Shown here one piece after another: positions 8,187-17,274 of a DNA stretch of 64,000 nucleotides. Under the pieces are notes generated by a model. The model made no database searches and had not been told where the DNA came from. It saw only the letters and a program-made list of their open reading frames with translations. Numbering within the stretch: position 1 is the first letter of the stretch; each line of letters begins with the position of its first letter. A program made the position numbers and the translations under genes. Origin of the DNA: Aldehydirespirator sp965116865 (GTDB lineage: Bacteria; Actinomycetota; Acidimicrobiia; Acidimicrobiales; Aldehydirespiratoraceae); the NCBI GenBank assembly GCA_965116865.1, contig OZ220727.1, positions 2,232,001 to 2,296,000 of the forward strand, written 5' to 3'.

Positions 8187-8783
8187 TCATGACGCCGCAG
8201 CCTCCAGCGCCCGCTCGACACGACGCGCCGCGGAGCGCCGCCCATACAAACGGGCGCACATCGAGGTCAGCACCTCGGTCACGTCGCGCACCAGATCATC
8301 GGCGACCTCGCCCTCCTCGACGACCACGATCTCGCCGCCGGCTCCCGCCACCGCCGCCTCGACCATCTCGAACCCGAAACGCGACAGACGATCCCGGTGC
8401 TCCACCACCAACCGCACAGGCCCACCGAAGCGAAGCACCCTCAACAACTTGCGGCGCTCGCCGTCGAGGCCCGAGGCCGTCTCCATCACCGTCTCGTCCA
8501 CGACCCACCCCTGCTTCTTCGCGAAGCGCTGCAACCGCTCGGCCTGACAGACCAGATCAGACGCCTGATCAGAACTCGACACCCTCGCATACAACACAGT
8601 GCGGCCACCGCTAGCCGCCAAGACCGCAGACTTGGACCGGACATAGAAGATGCGACCGACCTTCTGAACCTCTAAATCATCAGGCAAACGTCCGTCCTTG
8701 AGCATCTGCCAAGACACACGCGGCGACCTCCCAAACTGCCGACCCCAGTCCGACAATCTCATCCAACCGTCAGCCCTATCCAT
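8187..8783 (-). CDS. IS607-family serine recombinase (TnpA)
   Basis: This product of about 198 residues starts with a MerR-like helix-turn-helix (residues 5-50, RLSDWGRQFGRSPRVSWQML). A small serine-recombinase catalytic domain follows: LYARVSSSDQ holds the nucleophilic Ser, VVEHRDRLSRFGFE the conserved arginines, and VVEEGEVADDLVRDVTEVLTSMCARLYGRR the C-terminal helices. An N-terminal HTH before the resolvase domain is the IS607 arrangement. No tnpB lies downstream, so this is a solo copy. The ATG at 8783 is preferred over two upstream TTG codons. It ends up 22 bp from the stop of the ETF gene. Confidence 0.9.
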   Translation of the reverse strand: MDRADGWMRLSDWGRQFGRSPRVSWQMLKDGRLPDDLEVQKVGRIFYVRSKSAVLAASGGRTVLYARVSSSDQASDLVCQAERLQRFAKKQGWVVDETVMETASGLDGERRKLLRVLRFGGPVRLVVEHRDRLSRFGFEMVEAAVAGAGGEIVVVEEGEVADDLVRDVTEVLTSMCARLYGRRSAARRVERALEAAAS

Positions 8784-8804
8784 CAACAACACTCTAGCAA
8801 ATTA

Positions 8805-10868
8805 TCAGCATTTGCCCAACCCCTCGACGCGCAGACGATCGGAGATGCCTCGATCGTTCAGCACCGCCGTCAACTCCGGGACGACCGACTGCCACTCGCC
8901 CACCAGACCCACATCCACCTGCTCGAAGATCTCGGCGCCCGGATCCGAGTTGACTGCCATGAGCACCCCGGCGTTGCGGATGCCTACCGTGTGGTTGAAG
9001 CGGCCGCTGGAACCCACAGCCACCAGCAGCCGGGGCGCCACCGCGTGGCCGGTGACCCCGATCTGGCGGCCGCGCGGCGCCCATCCCTGGTCGGTTGCCT
9101 TGCGGGTGGCGCCCAGCGCGGCATCTCCGAGAGCGGCCCGCAGCTCGTCGATCACCGGATAGCCGTCCGGGTCCACGCCCACACCGACGGCCACCACCGT
9201 GCGGGCCCGGCGCAGCTCGCCGCTGTCGGCGTCGTCGCGTTCGACCGCCACCGTGCGGATCCGGGCGGGCGGGGGCGCCGGGAGCAGCCCGGCCTCGAGC
9301 TCGGAGGCATCGGCCCGGGGCGGCCGCAGGGCCAGGACGCCGGGGCGGATCGTGGCCATCTGCACCGGCGAGCGCGACAGGATCGGCACTTGGAGGCGAC
9401 CGCCGAACGCCGGCTTCCACGCCACCAGACGACCGCTGGGGCTGACTTCGAGCCCGACAGCGTCGCCGGTGAGTCCCCAGCCGCAGCGGGCCGCGACGAC
9501 GGAGGCGACGACCCGACCCGAGCGTGTCCCCTCCACCAGCAGCCCCCAAGGCAATCGCCGGGCGGCGGCGGCCGCCAGCGCGGCGGCCTGCTCGGAGGGC
9601 TCCGAGGCCGATTCGATCAACAGCAACCGGTCCGCGCCAGCGGCTGCAAGCCCGGACCGGTCGGCGGCGGCTGCGCTGGTGGTGACAGCGGTGACGGTTC
9701 CCGAGATCCATGCGGCCACCTCGGCCGCCTCTCCCAGCAACTCGGCGCCCACACCCGGCTCGGTGAAGAAGCACCACACCGACCGTTCGCCGGCCTCGGC
9801 GCGGGTTCCGTCGGTTCCGATCCCCAGCAGGGCCGCACTACCCGGCGCAGCACCTACAGCGGCATCGCTCGGGGTCGCGTCCCCGCGAGGTCCACTCCCC
9901 AGCAGGGCCGCACTACCCGGCGCAGCACCTACAGCGGCATCGCTCGGGGTCGCGTCCCCGCGAGGTCCACTCCCCAGCAGGGCCGCACTACCCGGCGCAG
10001 CACCTACAGCGGCATCGCTCGGGGTCGCGTCCCCGCGAGGTCCACTCCCCAGCAGGGCCGCACTACCCGGCGCAGCACCTACAGCGGCATCACCGGACTC
10101 GGGAGCGTCGGCGAAGGCGCCGAACTCCTCGAGCATGTCGACCGCCTCCGCCGCCGTGGACGCTCGCAGTCTGCGACGAGTGGCTGTGAGCACCCGGACC
10201 GGGCCTACCGACGTGGGTGAGCCGGAGACGCCGAGCTTTTCGACGGGCACGTCCAGATCGGAGGCCGCCAGTCGCATGATGCGGTCGTCGGCCACTTCGG
10301 CGCACACCTCGGGCGGAGCCTTGGACGGCGCGCACAGCCGCTCGGCGGCGGACAGCGCGGCGGGCAGGTCGCCGGTGACGGTGCAGTACCCGTCGTCGGT
10401 CTCCAGCCGGGCAGTGAAAGCGCGTCCGTCCACCTCCAGTTCACGCACTCCCGCCGCGAAGGGCAGGCCCAGCAGTTCGGCCACCTCGACGGGCACCTGG
10501 CCGGTGTCGGAGTCGAGCGAGTTGAGCCCGGCCAGCACCATATCGAACGGTCCCTCGCGCCGGATCGCCGAGGCCAGCGCCGCCGCAGTGGCCAGCGTGT
10601 CGCTGCCGGCGAAGGCCGGATCGCAGAGGTGGACGCCCCGGTGGGCGCCACAGGCGATCATCTCCCGAACAGCGGCGGCGGCCGCGGGAGGGCCCATCGT
10701 GAACACCACCACCTCGCCGTCAGCCCCGGCCAACTCGACCGCCTCGGCGTTGGCCCGCCGGCAGTAGGCGTTGACCTCCAGCGGCACCCCGTCGCGAACC
10801 AGGCGGCCCTCGTGCATCCGGAACTCGACCGGTGCCGGGATCTGCTTCACCAGGACAGCAATCCTCAC
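8805..10868 (-). CDS. Fused electron transfer flavoprotein (beta-alpha)
   Basis: Residues 1-255 are an ETF beta/FixA domain (MRIAVLVKQIP start, LNSLDSDTGQVPVEVAELLGLP, a family signature). Residues about 350-687 are ETF alpha/FixB, ending with the FAD-binding stretch SSGRFNHTVGIRNAGVLMAV, then NSDPGAEIFEQVDVGLVGEW. ETFs pass electrons from acyl-CoA or other dehydrogenases to a membrane quinone oxidoreductase, normally as separate alpha and beta chains. Here one chain holds both, joined by a linker of about 3.5 copies of a 25-residue Ala/Gly/Pro repeat. TATATA ends 7 nt before the GTG start, consistent with leaderless transcription. Confidence 0.88.
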   Translation of the reverse strand: MRIAVLVKQIPAPVEFRMHEGRLVRDGVPLEVNAYCRRANAEAVELAGADGEVVVFTMGPPAAAAAVREMIACGAHRGVHLCDPAFAGSDTLATAAALASAIRREGPFDMVLAGLNSLDSDTGQVPVEVAELLGLPFAAGVRELEVDGRAFTARLETDDGYCTVTGDLPAALSAAERLCAPSKAPPEVCAEVADDRIMRLAASDLDVPVEKLGVSGSPTSVGPVRVLTATRRRLRASTAAEAVDMLEEFGAFADAPESGDAAVGAAPGSAALLGSGPRGDATPSDAAVGAAPGSAALLGSGPRGDATPSDAAVGAAPGSAALLGSGPRGDATPSDAAVGAAPGSAALLGIGTDGTRAEAGERSVWCFFTEPGVGAELLGEAAEVAAWISGTVTAVTTSAAAADRSGLAAAGADRLLLIESASEPSEQAAALAAAAARRLPWGLLVEGTRSGRVVASVVAARCGWGLTGDAVGLEVSPSGRLVAWKPAFGGRLQVPILSRSPVQMATIRPGVLALRPPRADASELEAGLLPAPPPARIRTVAVERDDADSGELRRARTVVAVGVGVDPDGYPVIDELRAALGDAALGATRKATDQGWAPRGRQIGVTGHAVAPRLLVAVGSSGRFNHTVGIRNAGVLMAVNSDPGAEIFEQVDVGLVGEWQSVVPELTAVLNDRGISDRLRVEGLGKC
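9826..10092 (-). repeat. In-frame 75-bp tandem repeat forming the ETF interdomain linker
   Basis: About 3.5 near-perfect 75-bp units encode the 25-residue unit S-D-A-A-V-G-A-A-P-G-S-A-A-L-L-G-S-G-P-R and five more residues. Because 75 is divisible by three, copy number can change without breaking the fused protein. Confidence 0.95.
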
Positions 10869-10950
10869 AGCGTTCTATATATCGCTGCCGTGCTGCGCTC
10901 AAGACGCGGGCAGGTTGCCCCAGAGCTGCCAGGACCGACGCAAAAGACCC

Positions 10951-11058
10951 AGCAGACCATGCCTGAGAGCAAGCGCGTGTGTGGAGGGCCGTGGCCGCCG
11001 TCTCGGCCGGGCGGCTCGGCGGCCAGCAGACCACGCCTGAGAGCAAGCGCGTGTGTGG
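10951..11058. repeat. 74-bp direct repeat upstream of ridA
   Basis: AGCAGACCATGCCTGAGAGC and 15 following bases recur 74 bp downstream with one or two changes. The repeat lies in the gene-free stretch 10869-11248 between the divergent ETF and ridA genes. Confidence 0.8.
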
Positions 11059-11080
11059 TGAGAGTCCGTGGTGTGGCAGG

Positions 11081-11142
11081 CGGTGTCATGCCCGCTCCTG
11101 TTCGCTGCGACCTGAGGGCCGCTCGGGCCGCGGCCTCGCCCG
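11081..11142 (+). repeat. Dispersed intergenic repeat, copy 1
   Basis: The sequence around GTTCGCTGCGACCTGAGGGC closely matches 30837-30910 and the reverse complement of 40921-40994. It is non-coding and internally GC-rich. Confidence 0.75.
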
Positions 11143-11197
11143 TTGGCGGCGGATTCGGTCGCCTGTTTGCTCGGCCTCTGAAAGCCGATAGGATCGG

Positions 11198-11203
11198 TAT
11201 ACA
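11198..11203 (+). promoter_or_regulatory. Candidate -10 hexamer TATACA for ridA
   Basis: TATACA lies about 45 nt upstream of the ridA ATG, which has its own GGAGG ribosome-binding site. This would give a normal leadered message. Confidence 0.4.
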
Positions 11204-11248
11204 AGTATCGGAGGAACAGTTTTGAGGAACAGTCGCGGAGGATCCGGC

Positions 11249-11716
11249 ATGTCCTACGAGCAGGCGGCGCGCGACGCCGGCATCGACCTCGACGTGCCCC
11301 TGCTGCGAGCGGGCAACTTCGACCTGGTGGCCCAGGTCCACGACCTGCTGTTCGTTTCGGGCTCCCTCGCGCTCCTCCCGGGAGGCGGCGGGATCGCGCA
11401 CGTCGGCCGTCTCGGCGACGGCATGGACATCGAAGCCGGGCAGGCCAGCGCCCGGGGCGCGGCCGAGACCGTCCTGGCGTCGGTGCATCAGCATCTGGGC
11501 AGCCTCGACGAGGTTCTGCGGGTGGTGCGCCTCACCGGATACGTGGCCGGCGACGCCGGCTTCAACGCCCAGCCCACGGTTATGAACGGAGCCAGCGACC
11601 TCATGGTCGAGGTGTTCGGAGAGGCCGGCAGGCACGCCCGTTCCGCCATCGGGGCGGCCGAGCTTCCCCTGGGCGCCTCCGTCGAGATCGAGGCCATATT
11701 CCAAGTCAAGCACTGA
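11249..11716 (+). CDS. RidA/YjgF-family protein
   Basis: A 155-residue member of the RidA superfamily. Conserved parts are LLFVSGSLALLPGG (strand after the first helix), the helix ARGAAETVLASVHQHLGSLDEVLRVVRLTGYVAGD, and the end L-P-L-G-A-S-V-E-I-E-A-I-F. RidA proteins hydrolyse reactive enamine/imine intermediates from PLP enzymes. The usual Arg in the RVEIE-type strand is not obvious here (A-S-V-E-I-E), so catalysis is uncertain and this may be an Rid subgroup with another role. ATG at 11249 has a GGAGG 8 nt upstream and is preferred to the earlier TTG. Confidence 0.8.
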   Translation: MSYEQAARDAGIDLDVPLLRAGNFDLVAQVHDLLFVSGSLALLPGGGGIAHVGRLGDGMDIEAGQASARGAAETVLASVHQHLGSLDEVLRVVRLTGYVAGDAGFNAQPTVMNGASDLMVEVFGEAGRHARSAIGAAELPLGASVEIEAIFQVKH

Positions 11717-11864
11717 GCGCACCAGCCCGAACCATGACGACTCCCCGCGGGCCGCTCGACCACCGCAGCAGACAGCGGGTCGCCGCCGGCGATGGAGGAC
11801 GACCCGGAGCGCAAAGGCTGCCCGGCACGACGGCAGCGATCGCCCTGGGGTAGCCTTCGACGCC

Positions 11865-12941
11865 ATGGCTCTGCGCGAGAAGCTGGAACAGATTCGCTCT
11901 ACTCCCAAGCCCGCCAACGAGGAAGCCGCGAAGTTCCAGGTACTGGCGCCGATTCTGGCAGAGCTGGGCTGGGACCCGTTCGGACAGGAGATCCTGTGGG
12001 AGCACTCTGTCGGCACTGCCAAGGGCGGGGGCAGAGTGGACATCGCTCTCAAGGTAGACGGCAGCATCCGGGCGCTCATCGAGGCCAAGGCGCCCGGTGC
12101 ACAGCTGAGCCAGCACGTGGACCAAGTACTGATGTACGCATACCGCGAAGGCGTCGACGTCTGCGTGCTCACCGACGGCCTGCAGTGGTGGCTGTACCTG
12201 CCGCGGGAAAAGGGCGACCCCGAGAAGCGCCGCTTCGCCGCTCTGAACGTGGACGAAGATCCCGTCGAGCAGCTCTGCGACGACCTCAACGACTTCCTCG
12301 GCCGGGAGTCACTGCGCAGCGGCCACGCCGAGAGGCGGGCCGCGCAGGTCCTCAAGGCACTCCAGGAGGCTCAGAAGCTCGAGGAGAAGATGCCGGCGAT
12401 CTGGCAGCAGATGCTCCACGAGCCCGACAACGAGCTGGTCGACCTGATCGGACAGCGGGTGTACGACAAGCTCAGCCTCCGGCCGAGCCACACGCAGATC
12501 ATCGCTGCCATGCGCAGCGAGCCCATCCCACCACGCACGCATGGACCCACCCTCCGAGCGGGGCGGACGCCTGCGCCCCCGGTCTCCCCGCCCGAGAAAC
12601 GCTCCCGCCGAAGACCGACGCAGCGCCCTGCCGCCATAAAGCTGTGGGGTGAGCGCCACGCGGTCGGATCGCACAAGGACATCCTCATGACGGTGGTGGA
12701 GGAACTGTGTCAGCGACACCGCGGCAGCTTCGACCGGACGGTGGCGACGCTAAAGACGGGCAAGCACCAGTACGTTTCCGCTGGCCGCGGGTCGGTGCGC
12801 GGCACCAACATCAGTCAGACCGCGTCCGGGCACTGGGTGGATGTGAACTTGTCTGCTGCGACGATCAAGAGTCGGGCGGTCGACTTGATGGAAGCGTTCG
12901 GTCACCGCGAGTCCGACCTCGAGTACCTGTACGAGGGATAG
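11865..12941 (+). CDS. Restriction-enzyme HsdR N-terminal-like nuclease
   Basis: Residues 1-150 match the type I/IV restriction R-subunit N-terminal domain: an EEAAKFQVLAPILAELGWDP opening, then G-G-R-V-D-I-A-L and A-L-I-E-A-K, the PD-(D/E)XK catalytic pattern (Asp in VDIAL, Glu-x-Lys in EAK), and VCVLTDGLQWWLY. There is no helicase motor; a charged coiled region and a C-terminal SAM/tail domain (about 260-358) follow. It may be a stand-alone Mrr-like or type IV restriction protein. TAGCCT ends 8 nt before the ATG. It lies 8 bp before the indolepyruvate oxidoreductase gene; the two are probably co-transcribed. Confidence 0.8.
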   Translation: MALREKLEQIRSTPKPANEEAAKFQVLAPILAELGWDPFGQEILWEHSVGTAKGGGRVDIALKVDGSIRALIEAKAPGAQLSQHVDQVLMYAYREGVDVCVLTDGLQWWLYLPREKGDPEKRRFAALNVDEDPVEQLCDDLNDFLGRESLRSGHAERRAAQVLKALQEAQKLEEKMPAIWQQMLHEPDNELVDLIGQRVYDKLSLRPSHTQIIAAMRSEPIPPRTHGPTLRAGRTPAPPVSPPEKRSRRRPTQRPAAIKLWGERHAVGSHKDILMTVVEELCQRHRGSFDRTVATLKTGKHQYVSAGRGSVRGTNISQTASGHWVDVNLSAATIKSRAVDLMEAFGHRESDLEYLYEG

Positions 12942-12949
12942 GAGCCACT

Positions 12950-15900
12950 ATGCCGCTGGACCAGTCGCATTCGCCGTCGGAGGACTTCGACCTCGACCAG
13001 AAGTTCACGCTGGAACGGGGCCGGGTGCTGCTGACCGGGGTCCAGGCGGTGGTGCGCCTGCCCATCGACCAGCACCGGGCCGACGCCGCCCGTGGCCTCA
13101 ACACCGCCACCTTCATCTCCGGTTACCAGGGCTCGCCGCTGGGCACAGTCGACCTCACCATCCAACGCAACAAGGCTCTGCTCGACGCCCACGAGGTGGT
13201 GTGGATGCCGGGCGTGAACGAGGAACTGGCCGCCACCGCAGTGTGGGGCAGCCAGGAGCCTCTGCTCGGGCCGCTCGCCCGCCACGACGGCGTGGTGGGC
13301 ATGTGGTACGGCAAAGGCCCGGGCGTGGACCGCTGCGGCGACGTGTTCAAGCACGCCAACTTCAAGGGCGCCGCAGCCAACGGCGGGGTGCTGGTGCTGG
13401 CCGGAGACGACCCGATGGCCAAGTCCTCGACGCTGCCCACCCAGGCCGAGCCCGCCTTCTACGACGCCCAGATCCCCGTCCTGTATCCAGGCTCGGTGCA
13501 GGAGACCATCGACTTGGGCCTGCACGGCATCGCGCTGTCGAGGTACTCCGGCCTGTGGGTGGCGCTCAAGGTCGTCACCACCGTCGCCGACGGCTACGGA
13601 CTCGCCGAAGTGGCCCCCGACCGGATCGTTCCCGAACTGCCCGAACTGGAGATCGACGGCCGGCCCTGGCGCCACGAGCAGCGGCCCGGACTGGTTACGC
13701 CGCTGAGCCTCGAACAGGAGAAGGACATCGCCTACGGACGTCTCGAAGCGGCCGTCGCCTACGCCGCTGCCAACGGCCTCAACGAGATCAGCGGCGCCGT
13801 CGGAGCGGCCCGTCTCGGCATCGCGGCCGCGGGCCGGACCTTCCGGGAGCTGCGTCAGGCCCTCCACGACCTCGGCATCGACGACGACGCCCTGAACCGC
13901 TTCGGGATCCGCCTGCTGCGGCTCGGGATGGTGTGGCCCATGGAGCCCCGGATCGTGAACCGCTTCGCCGAGGGACTCGACGAGATCCTGGTGCTGGACG
14001 AGAAACGGGCCTTCATCGAGCTGTTCGTCCGGGACATCCTCTACGGCCGGGCGGGCGCACCCCGCATAGTAGGCAAAACCGACGAACAGGGCCGACGGCT
14101 GGTGCCCGCCGACGGCGAGCTCAACGCAGACCGGATCGCGTCCGTTGTGGCCGACCGGCTCCGCTCGGGCGTGCTGGGAGGCGATGCCGGAACACTGCCG
14201 GCGGCGGTGGAAGCCCGACTGGCTGTCATCGAGGCCGCCTCGAAGGCGTCAGCAGCGGAGGTGGCCCGCTCGCCGTACTGGTGCAGCGGCTGCCCCCACA
14301 ACCGCTCCACTGCCGTTCCCGAAGGCTCGTTCGCGGGAGCCGGGGTGGGCTGCCACGGCATGGCCCTGTGGATCGACGACCGGGCCCAGGTGGTCCACCA
14401 GATGGGCGGCGAGGGCGCCACCTGGATCGGCCGGGCGCCGTTCACCGACCGGCCCCACATGTTCCAGAACGTCGGCGACGGCACCTTCTTCCATTCGGCC
14501 AGCCTGGCAGTACGAGCCGCGGTGGCCGCCGGCGTCGACATCACCTACAAGATCCTGTACAACGGCGCGGTCGCCATGACCGGCGGCCAGGACGCGGCCG
14601 GCGCCGTCGGCGTGCCCGAGCTGACCCAGGCGATGGCCGCCGAGGGTGTGAGCCGCATCATCGTCTGCAGCGACGACCCGGACCGTCACTCCAGCAGCGG
14701 GCCGCTGGCCCCCGGCGCCGAGATCTGGGGCCGGGACCGCCTGGAGGAGGCCCAGCGCCTGCTACGTGACACGCCCGGGGTGACCTTGCTCGTCTACGAC
14801 CAGCAGTGCGCGGCTGAGAAGCGTCGGGAGCGCAAGCGGGGTCTGCGCCCCACACCGAACAAGCGCATCTTCATCAACGAGTCGGTGTGCGAAGGATGCG
14901 GCGACTGCGGGGCCAAGAGCCATTGCCTGTCGGTGCAGCCGGTCGACACCGAACTGGGCGCCAAGACTCGCATACACCAGTCGTCGTGCAACTTCGACTA
15001 CACATGCATCGAGGGCGACTGCCCGTCGTTCATCCGGGTCACGACGCGGCCAACCAAGGCCCGGCCGGCCGCGGCGGCCGCGGCCCGGCCCGCGCGGACC
15101 TCTCCGCCCGCGGAGATCGCCGAGCCCGAAAGGCCCGTTCCCGGTCCCGGCGGGTACGGCGTGTTCCTCGCGGGCGTGGGCGGCACCGGCGTGGTGACCA
15201 TCAGTCAGGTGCTGGCCACAGCGGCCCTGCTCGACGGCCTCGACATCCTGGGCCTCGACCAGACCGGGCTCAGCCAGAAGGGCGGGCCGGTGGTGTCGCA
15301 CCTGCGCTTCTTCGACGGCGAGGCCTCCGGCTCCAACCTGATCGGCGCGAACGACGCCGACTGCTACCTCGGCTTCGACCTGCTGGTGGCGTCCGACCCC
15401 AAGAACCTGACCAGAGCCGATCCCGGCCGCACGCTGGCGGTGGTGTCCACCAGCAAGCTGCCCACCGGCGACATGGTGGCCCACGTCGACCAGACCTACC
15501 CCGACGCCGACCGGATGCTCTCGGCCATCGCCGGCGCCACCCGCGCCGACGACAACGTGCGCCTCGACGCCGACCGGATGGCCGACGCCCTGCTGGGCAC
15601 GTCCCTGTCGGCCAACATGCTCGTCCTCGGGGCCGCCTACCAGGCCGGCGGTATCCCGGTGTCGGCCGCCTCCGTCGAGCGGGCCGTCGAACTGAACGGG
15701 GTGGCGGTGGCGGCCAACATCGCTGCCTTCCGCTGGGGACGGGTGTACGCACGCGACGGCGCGGACGGACTGGTCAGCCTGGCCGGGATCGCCGCGTCCG
15801 CAACAACGCCGGAGCACGCGGCAACAGTGCCCGGCCTTGGCCTGGACTCGGTCCCGGCCAAGGCGAAAGCCCAAGCCAGGACGCTGATGCAGGGAACCGG

Positions 15901-16582
15901 GCTCGCGCAGGCGACAGGCGAGGCCGACACAGCCCTGGCCCAGCTGGTGGAGCGCCGGGCCGCCGACCTGGTCGACTACCAGTCGGCGGCGTCGGCATCT
16001 GCTTACGTCGACTTCGTGGACGCTGCGGCGACCCGCGAACGCGAGGTGATGGGCGACCGGACCGAACTGGCCGAGGCGGTGGCCCGATACCTCTACAAGC
16101 TGACCGCCTACAAGGACGAGTACGAGGTAGCCCGCCTGCATCTGCGCCCCGGGCTGCATGACGCGCTGCGGGACGCGGTGGGCGACTACGCCGGCTACCG
16201 GATCCTGCTGCATCCGCCGGTGCTGCGGGCACTGGGGCTGAAGCGCAAGATCTCCCTGGGTCCGTTCCAGCGCCCCGCGCTCACGGTGTTGAAAGCCATG
16301 CGCAGGCTGCGCGGCACCCCGCTCGACCTGTTCGGCTACGCCAAGGTGCGCCGTCTCGAGCGGCAACTGATCGAGGAGTACCGCTCTCTCATGGAGACCG
16401 AGTTGGACGCCCTGACGCCGGGCTCCTACGAACGGGTGGTGGAGTTGGCCCAGCTTCCCGACATGATCCGCGGCTACGAGGACGTGAAACTGGCCAGCGT
16501 CAAGCGCTTCCACGAGGAGATCCAGGCTGTCCGCAGCCCCGACACCCGCCCGGTAGCGCTCACCACCAAGCCGGCCGGCTAG
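12950..16582 (+). CDS. Indolepyruvate ferredoxin oxidoreductase, fused alpha-beta
   Basis: One 1210-residue chain joins IorA and IorB. Residues about 15-720 hold the pyrimidine-binding and thiamine-diphosphate domains (FISGYQGSPLGTVD; WCSGCPHNRS; GVGCHGMALW; GGEGATWIGRAPF). A ferredoxin-like segment, EGCGDCGAKSHCLSVQP with later C-N-F-D-Y-T-C and C, carries the cluster ligands. The gamma/beta domain starts at GVFLAGVGGTGVVTISQVLA. It oxidatively decarboxylates aryl-2-oxoacids from Trp, Phe and Tyr breakdown to acyl-CoA, reducing ferredoxin. AGGAG lies 9 nt before the ATG. The fused form is the usual one in aerobic bacteria. Confidence 0.92.
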   Translation: MPLDQSHSPSEDFDLDQKFTLERGRVLLTGVQAVVRLPIDQHRADAARGLNTATFISGYQGSPLGTVDLTIQRNKALLDAHEVVWMPGVNEELAATAVWGSQEPLLGPLARHDGVVGMWYGKGPGVDRCGDVFKHANFKGAAANGGVLVLAGDDPMAKSSTLPTQAEPAFYDAQIPVLYPGSVQETIDLGLHGIALSRYSGLWVALKVVTTVADGYGLAEVAPDRIVPELPELEIDGRPWRHEQRPGLVTPLSLEQEKDIAYGRLEAAVAYAAANGLNEISGAVGAARLGIAAAGRTFRELRQALHDLGIDDDALNRFGIRLLRLGMVWPMEPRIVNRFAEGLDEILVLDEKRAFIELFVRDILYGRAGAPRIVGKTDEQGRRLVPADGELNADRIASVVADRLRSGVLGGDAGTLPAAVEARLAVIEAASKASAAEVARSPYWCSGCPHNRSTAVPEGSFAGAGVGCHGMALWIDDRAQVVHQMGGEGATWIGRAPFTDRPHMFQNVGDGTFFHSASLAVRAAVAAGVDITYKILYNGAVAMTGGQDAAGAVGVPELTQAMAAEGVSRIIVCSDDPDRHSSSGPLAPGAEIWGRDRLEEAQRLLRDTPGVTLLVYDQQCAAEKRRERKRGLRPTPNKRIFINESVCEGCGDCGAKSHCLSVQPVDTELGAKTRIHQSSCNFDYTCIEGDCPSFIRVTTRPTKARPAAAAAARPARTSPPAEIAEPERPVPGPGGYGVFLAGVGGTGVVTISQVLATAALLDGLDILGLDQTGLSQKGGPVVSHLRFFDGEASGSNLIGANDADCYLGFDLLVASDPKNLTRADPGRTLAVVSTSKLPTGDMVAHVDQTYPDADRMLSAIAGATRADDNVRLDADRMADALLGTSLSANMLVLGAAYQAGGIPVSAASVERAVELNGVAVAANIAAFRWGRVYARDGADGLVSLAGIAASATTPEHAATVPGLGLDSVPAKAKAQARTLMQGTGLAQATGEADTALAQLVERRAADLVDYQSAASASAYVDFVDAAATREREVMGDRTELAEAVARYLYKLTAYKDEYEVARLHLRPGLHDALRDAVGDYAGYRILLHPPVLRALGLKRKISLGPFQRPALTVLKAMRRLRGTPLDLFGYAKVRRLERQLIEEYRSLMETELDALTPGSYERVVELAQLPDMIRGYEDVKLASVKRFHEEIQAVRSPDTRPVALTTKPAG

Positions 16583-16732
16583 CGCAGACGGGCGTGGCCG
16601 CCGCATAGTCGAGCCCGCCCCGGCGGCGGATGCCGGGCCGGCCCCGGCACGTCCCGCGGGGATCGTCAGAAACGACGGCGCAGACGCGATCTCCGCCGTG
16701 CTGGAGCAGGGCGTGGCGGGCTGTCAGTCCCC

Positions 16733-17149
16733 TCAAGTGACCTTGTCGACGACCCGGAAGGCGTAGTCGCGCTGCTCGTCGCCGAGAGTGGCCCGAACCC
16801 GGTAGCCACCGGGCTTGGGAAACTGCAGGATGCCGGTGACCACCAGCGGCGAACGGCTGTCGGAGCCGGGAACCTTGCCGGGCGGGCGACCGACCTCGAT
16901 GTTGGCCTTGGCCTCCATCAGCCGGTGGTGGCCGTCCTCGTCCTCGACGCGGATCACCATCTCGTGCTGCTGGTTGTGCTCCATCCACGGGACCAGCACC
17001 GACAACGCGATGGAGAAGTGCTGCGGCCGAGGATTCCTGCCCTCTTTGTACGCCCGGGTGACGGTGTCCCAGCCCGCGCCCATCATGTACAGCAGCCCGT
17101 TCTGCACCTCGGCGTGGTTGGCCAGTGTCAGCAACTCGATCTGGGCCAT
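16733..17149 (-). CDS. DUF6941-like conserved hypothetical protein
   Basis: This 138-residue product starts IELLTLANHAEVQNGLLYMMGAGWD, a pattern seen in DUF6941-like proteins, and continues as alternating hydrophobic strands with a final GGYRVRATLGDEQRDYAFRVV. It appears to be a small beta-sandwich without signal peptide or catalytic motif. Function is unknown. It is divergent from the GntR regulator with 125 bp between the starts, so the two may share a control region. Confidence 0.75.
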   Translation of the reverse strand: MAQIELLTLANHAEVQNGLLYMMGAGWDTVTRAYKEGRNPRPQHFSIALSVLVPWMEHNQQHEMVIRVEDEDGHHRLMEAKANIEVGRPPGKVPGSDSRSPLVVTGILQFPKPGGYRVRATLGDEQRDYAFRVVDKVT

Positions 17150-17233
17150 GCCCGGCAGTCTACGACAGCGGCTTCCTGCCCAGCCGGACCGCCCGACTTC
17201 CTGTCGGAGCAGCGAGCCTGTAGCATCAGTTGA

Positions 17234-17268
17234 ACATTCACGGAGGGCAGCCGACCATTCACGGAGGA
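17234..17268 (+). repeat. 22-bp direct repeat overlapping the gntR ribosome-binding site
   Basis: ATTCACGGAGG occurs twice, 22 bp apart. The second copy supplies the Shine-Dalgarno sequence for the TTG start at 17275, so a regulatory site or the ribosome-binding site itself has been duplicated. Confidence 0.6.
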
Positions 17269-17274
17269 ATTGCC

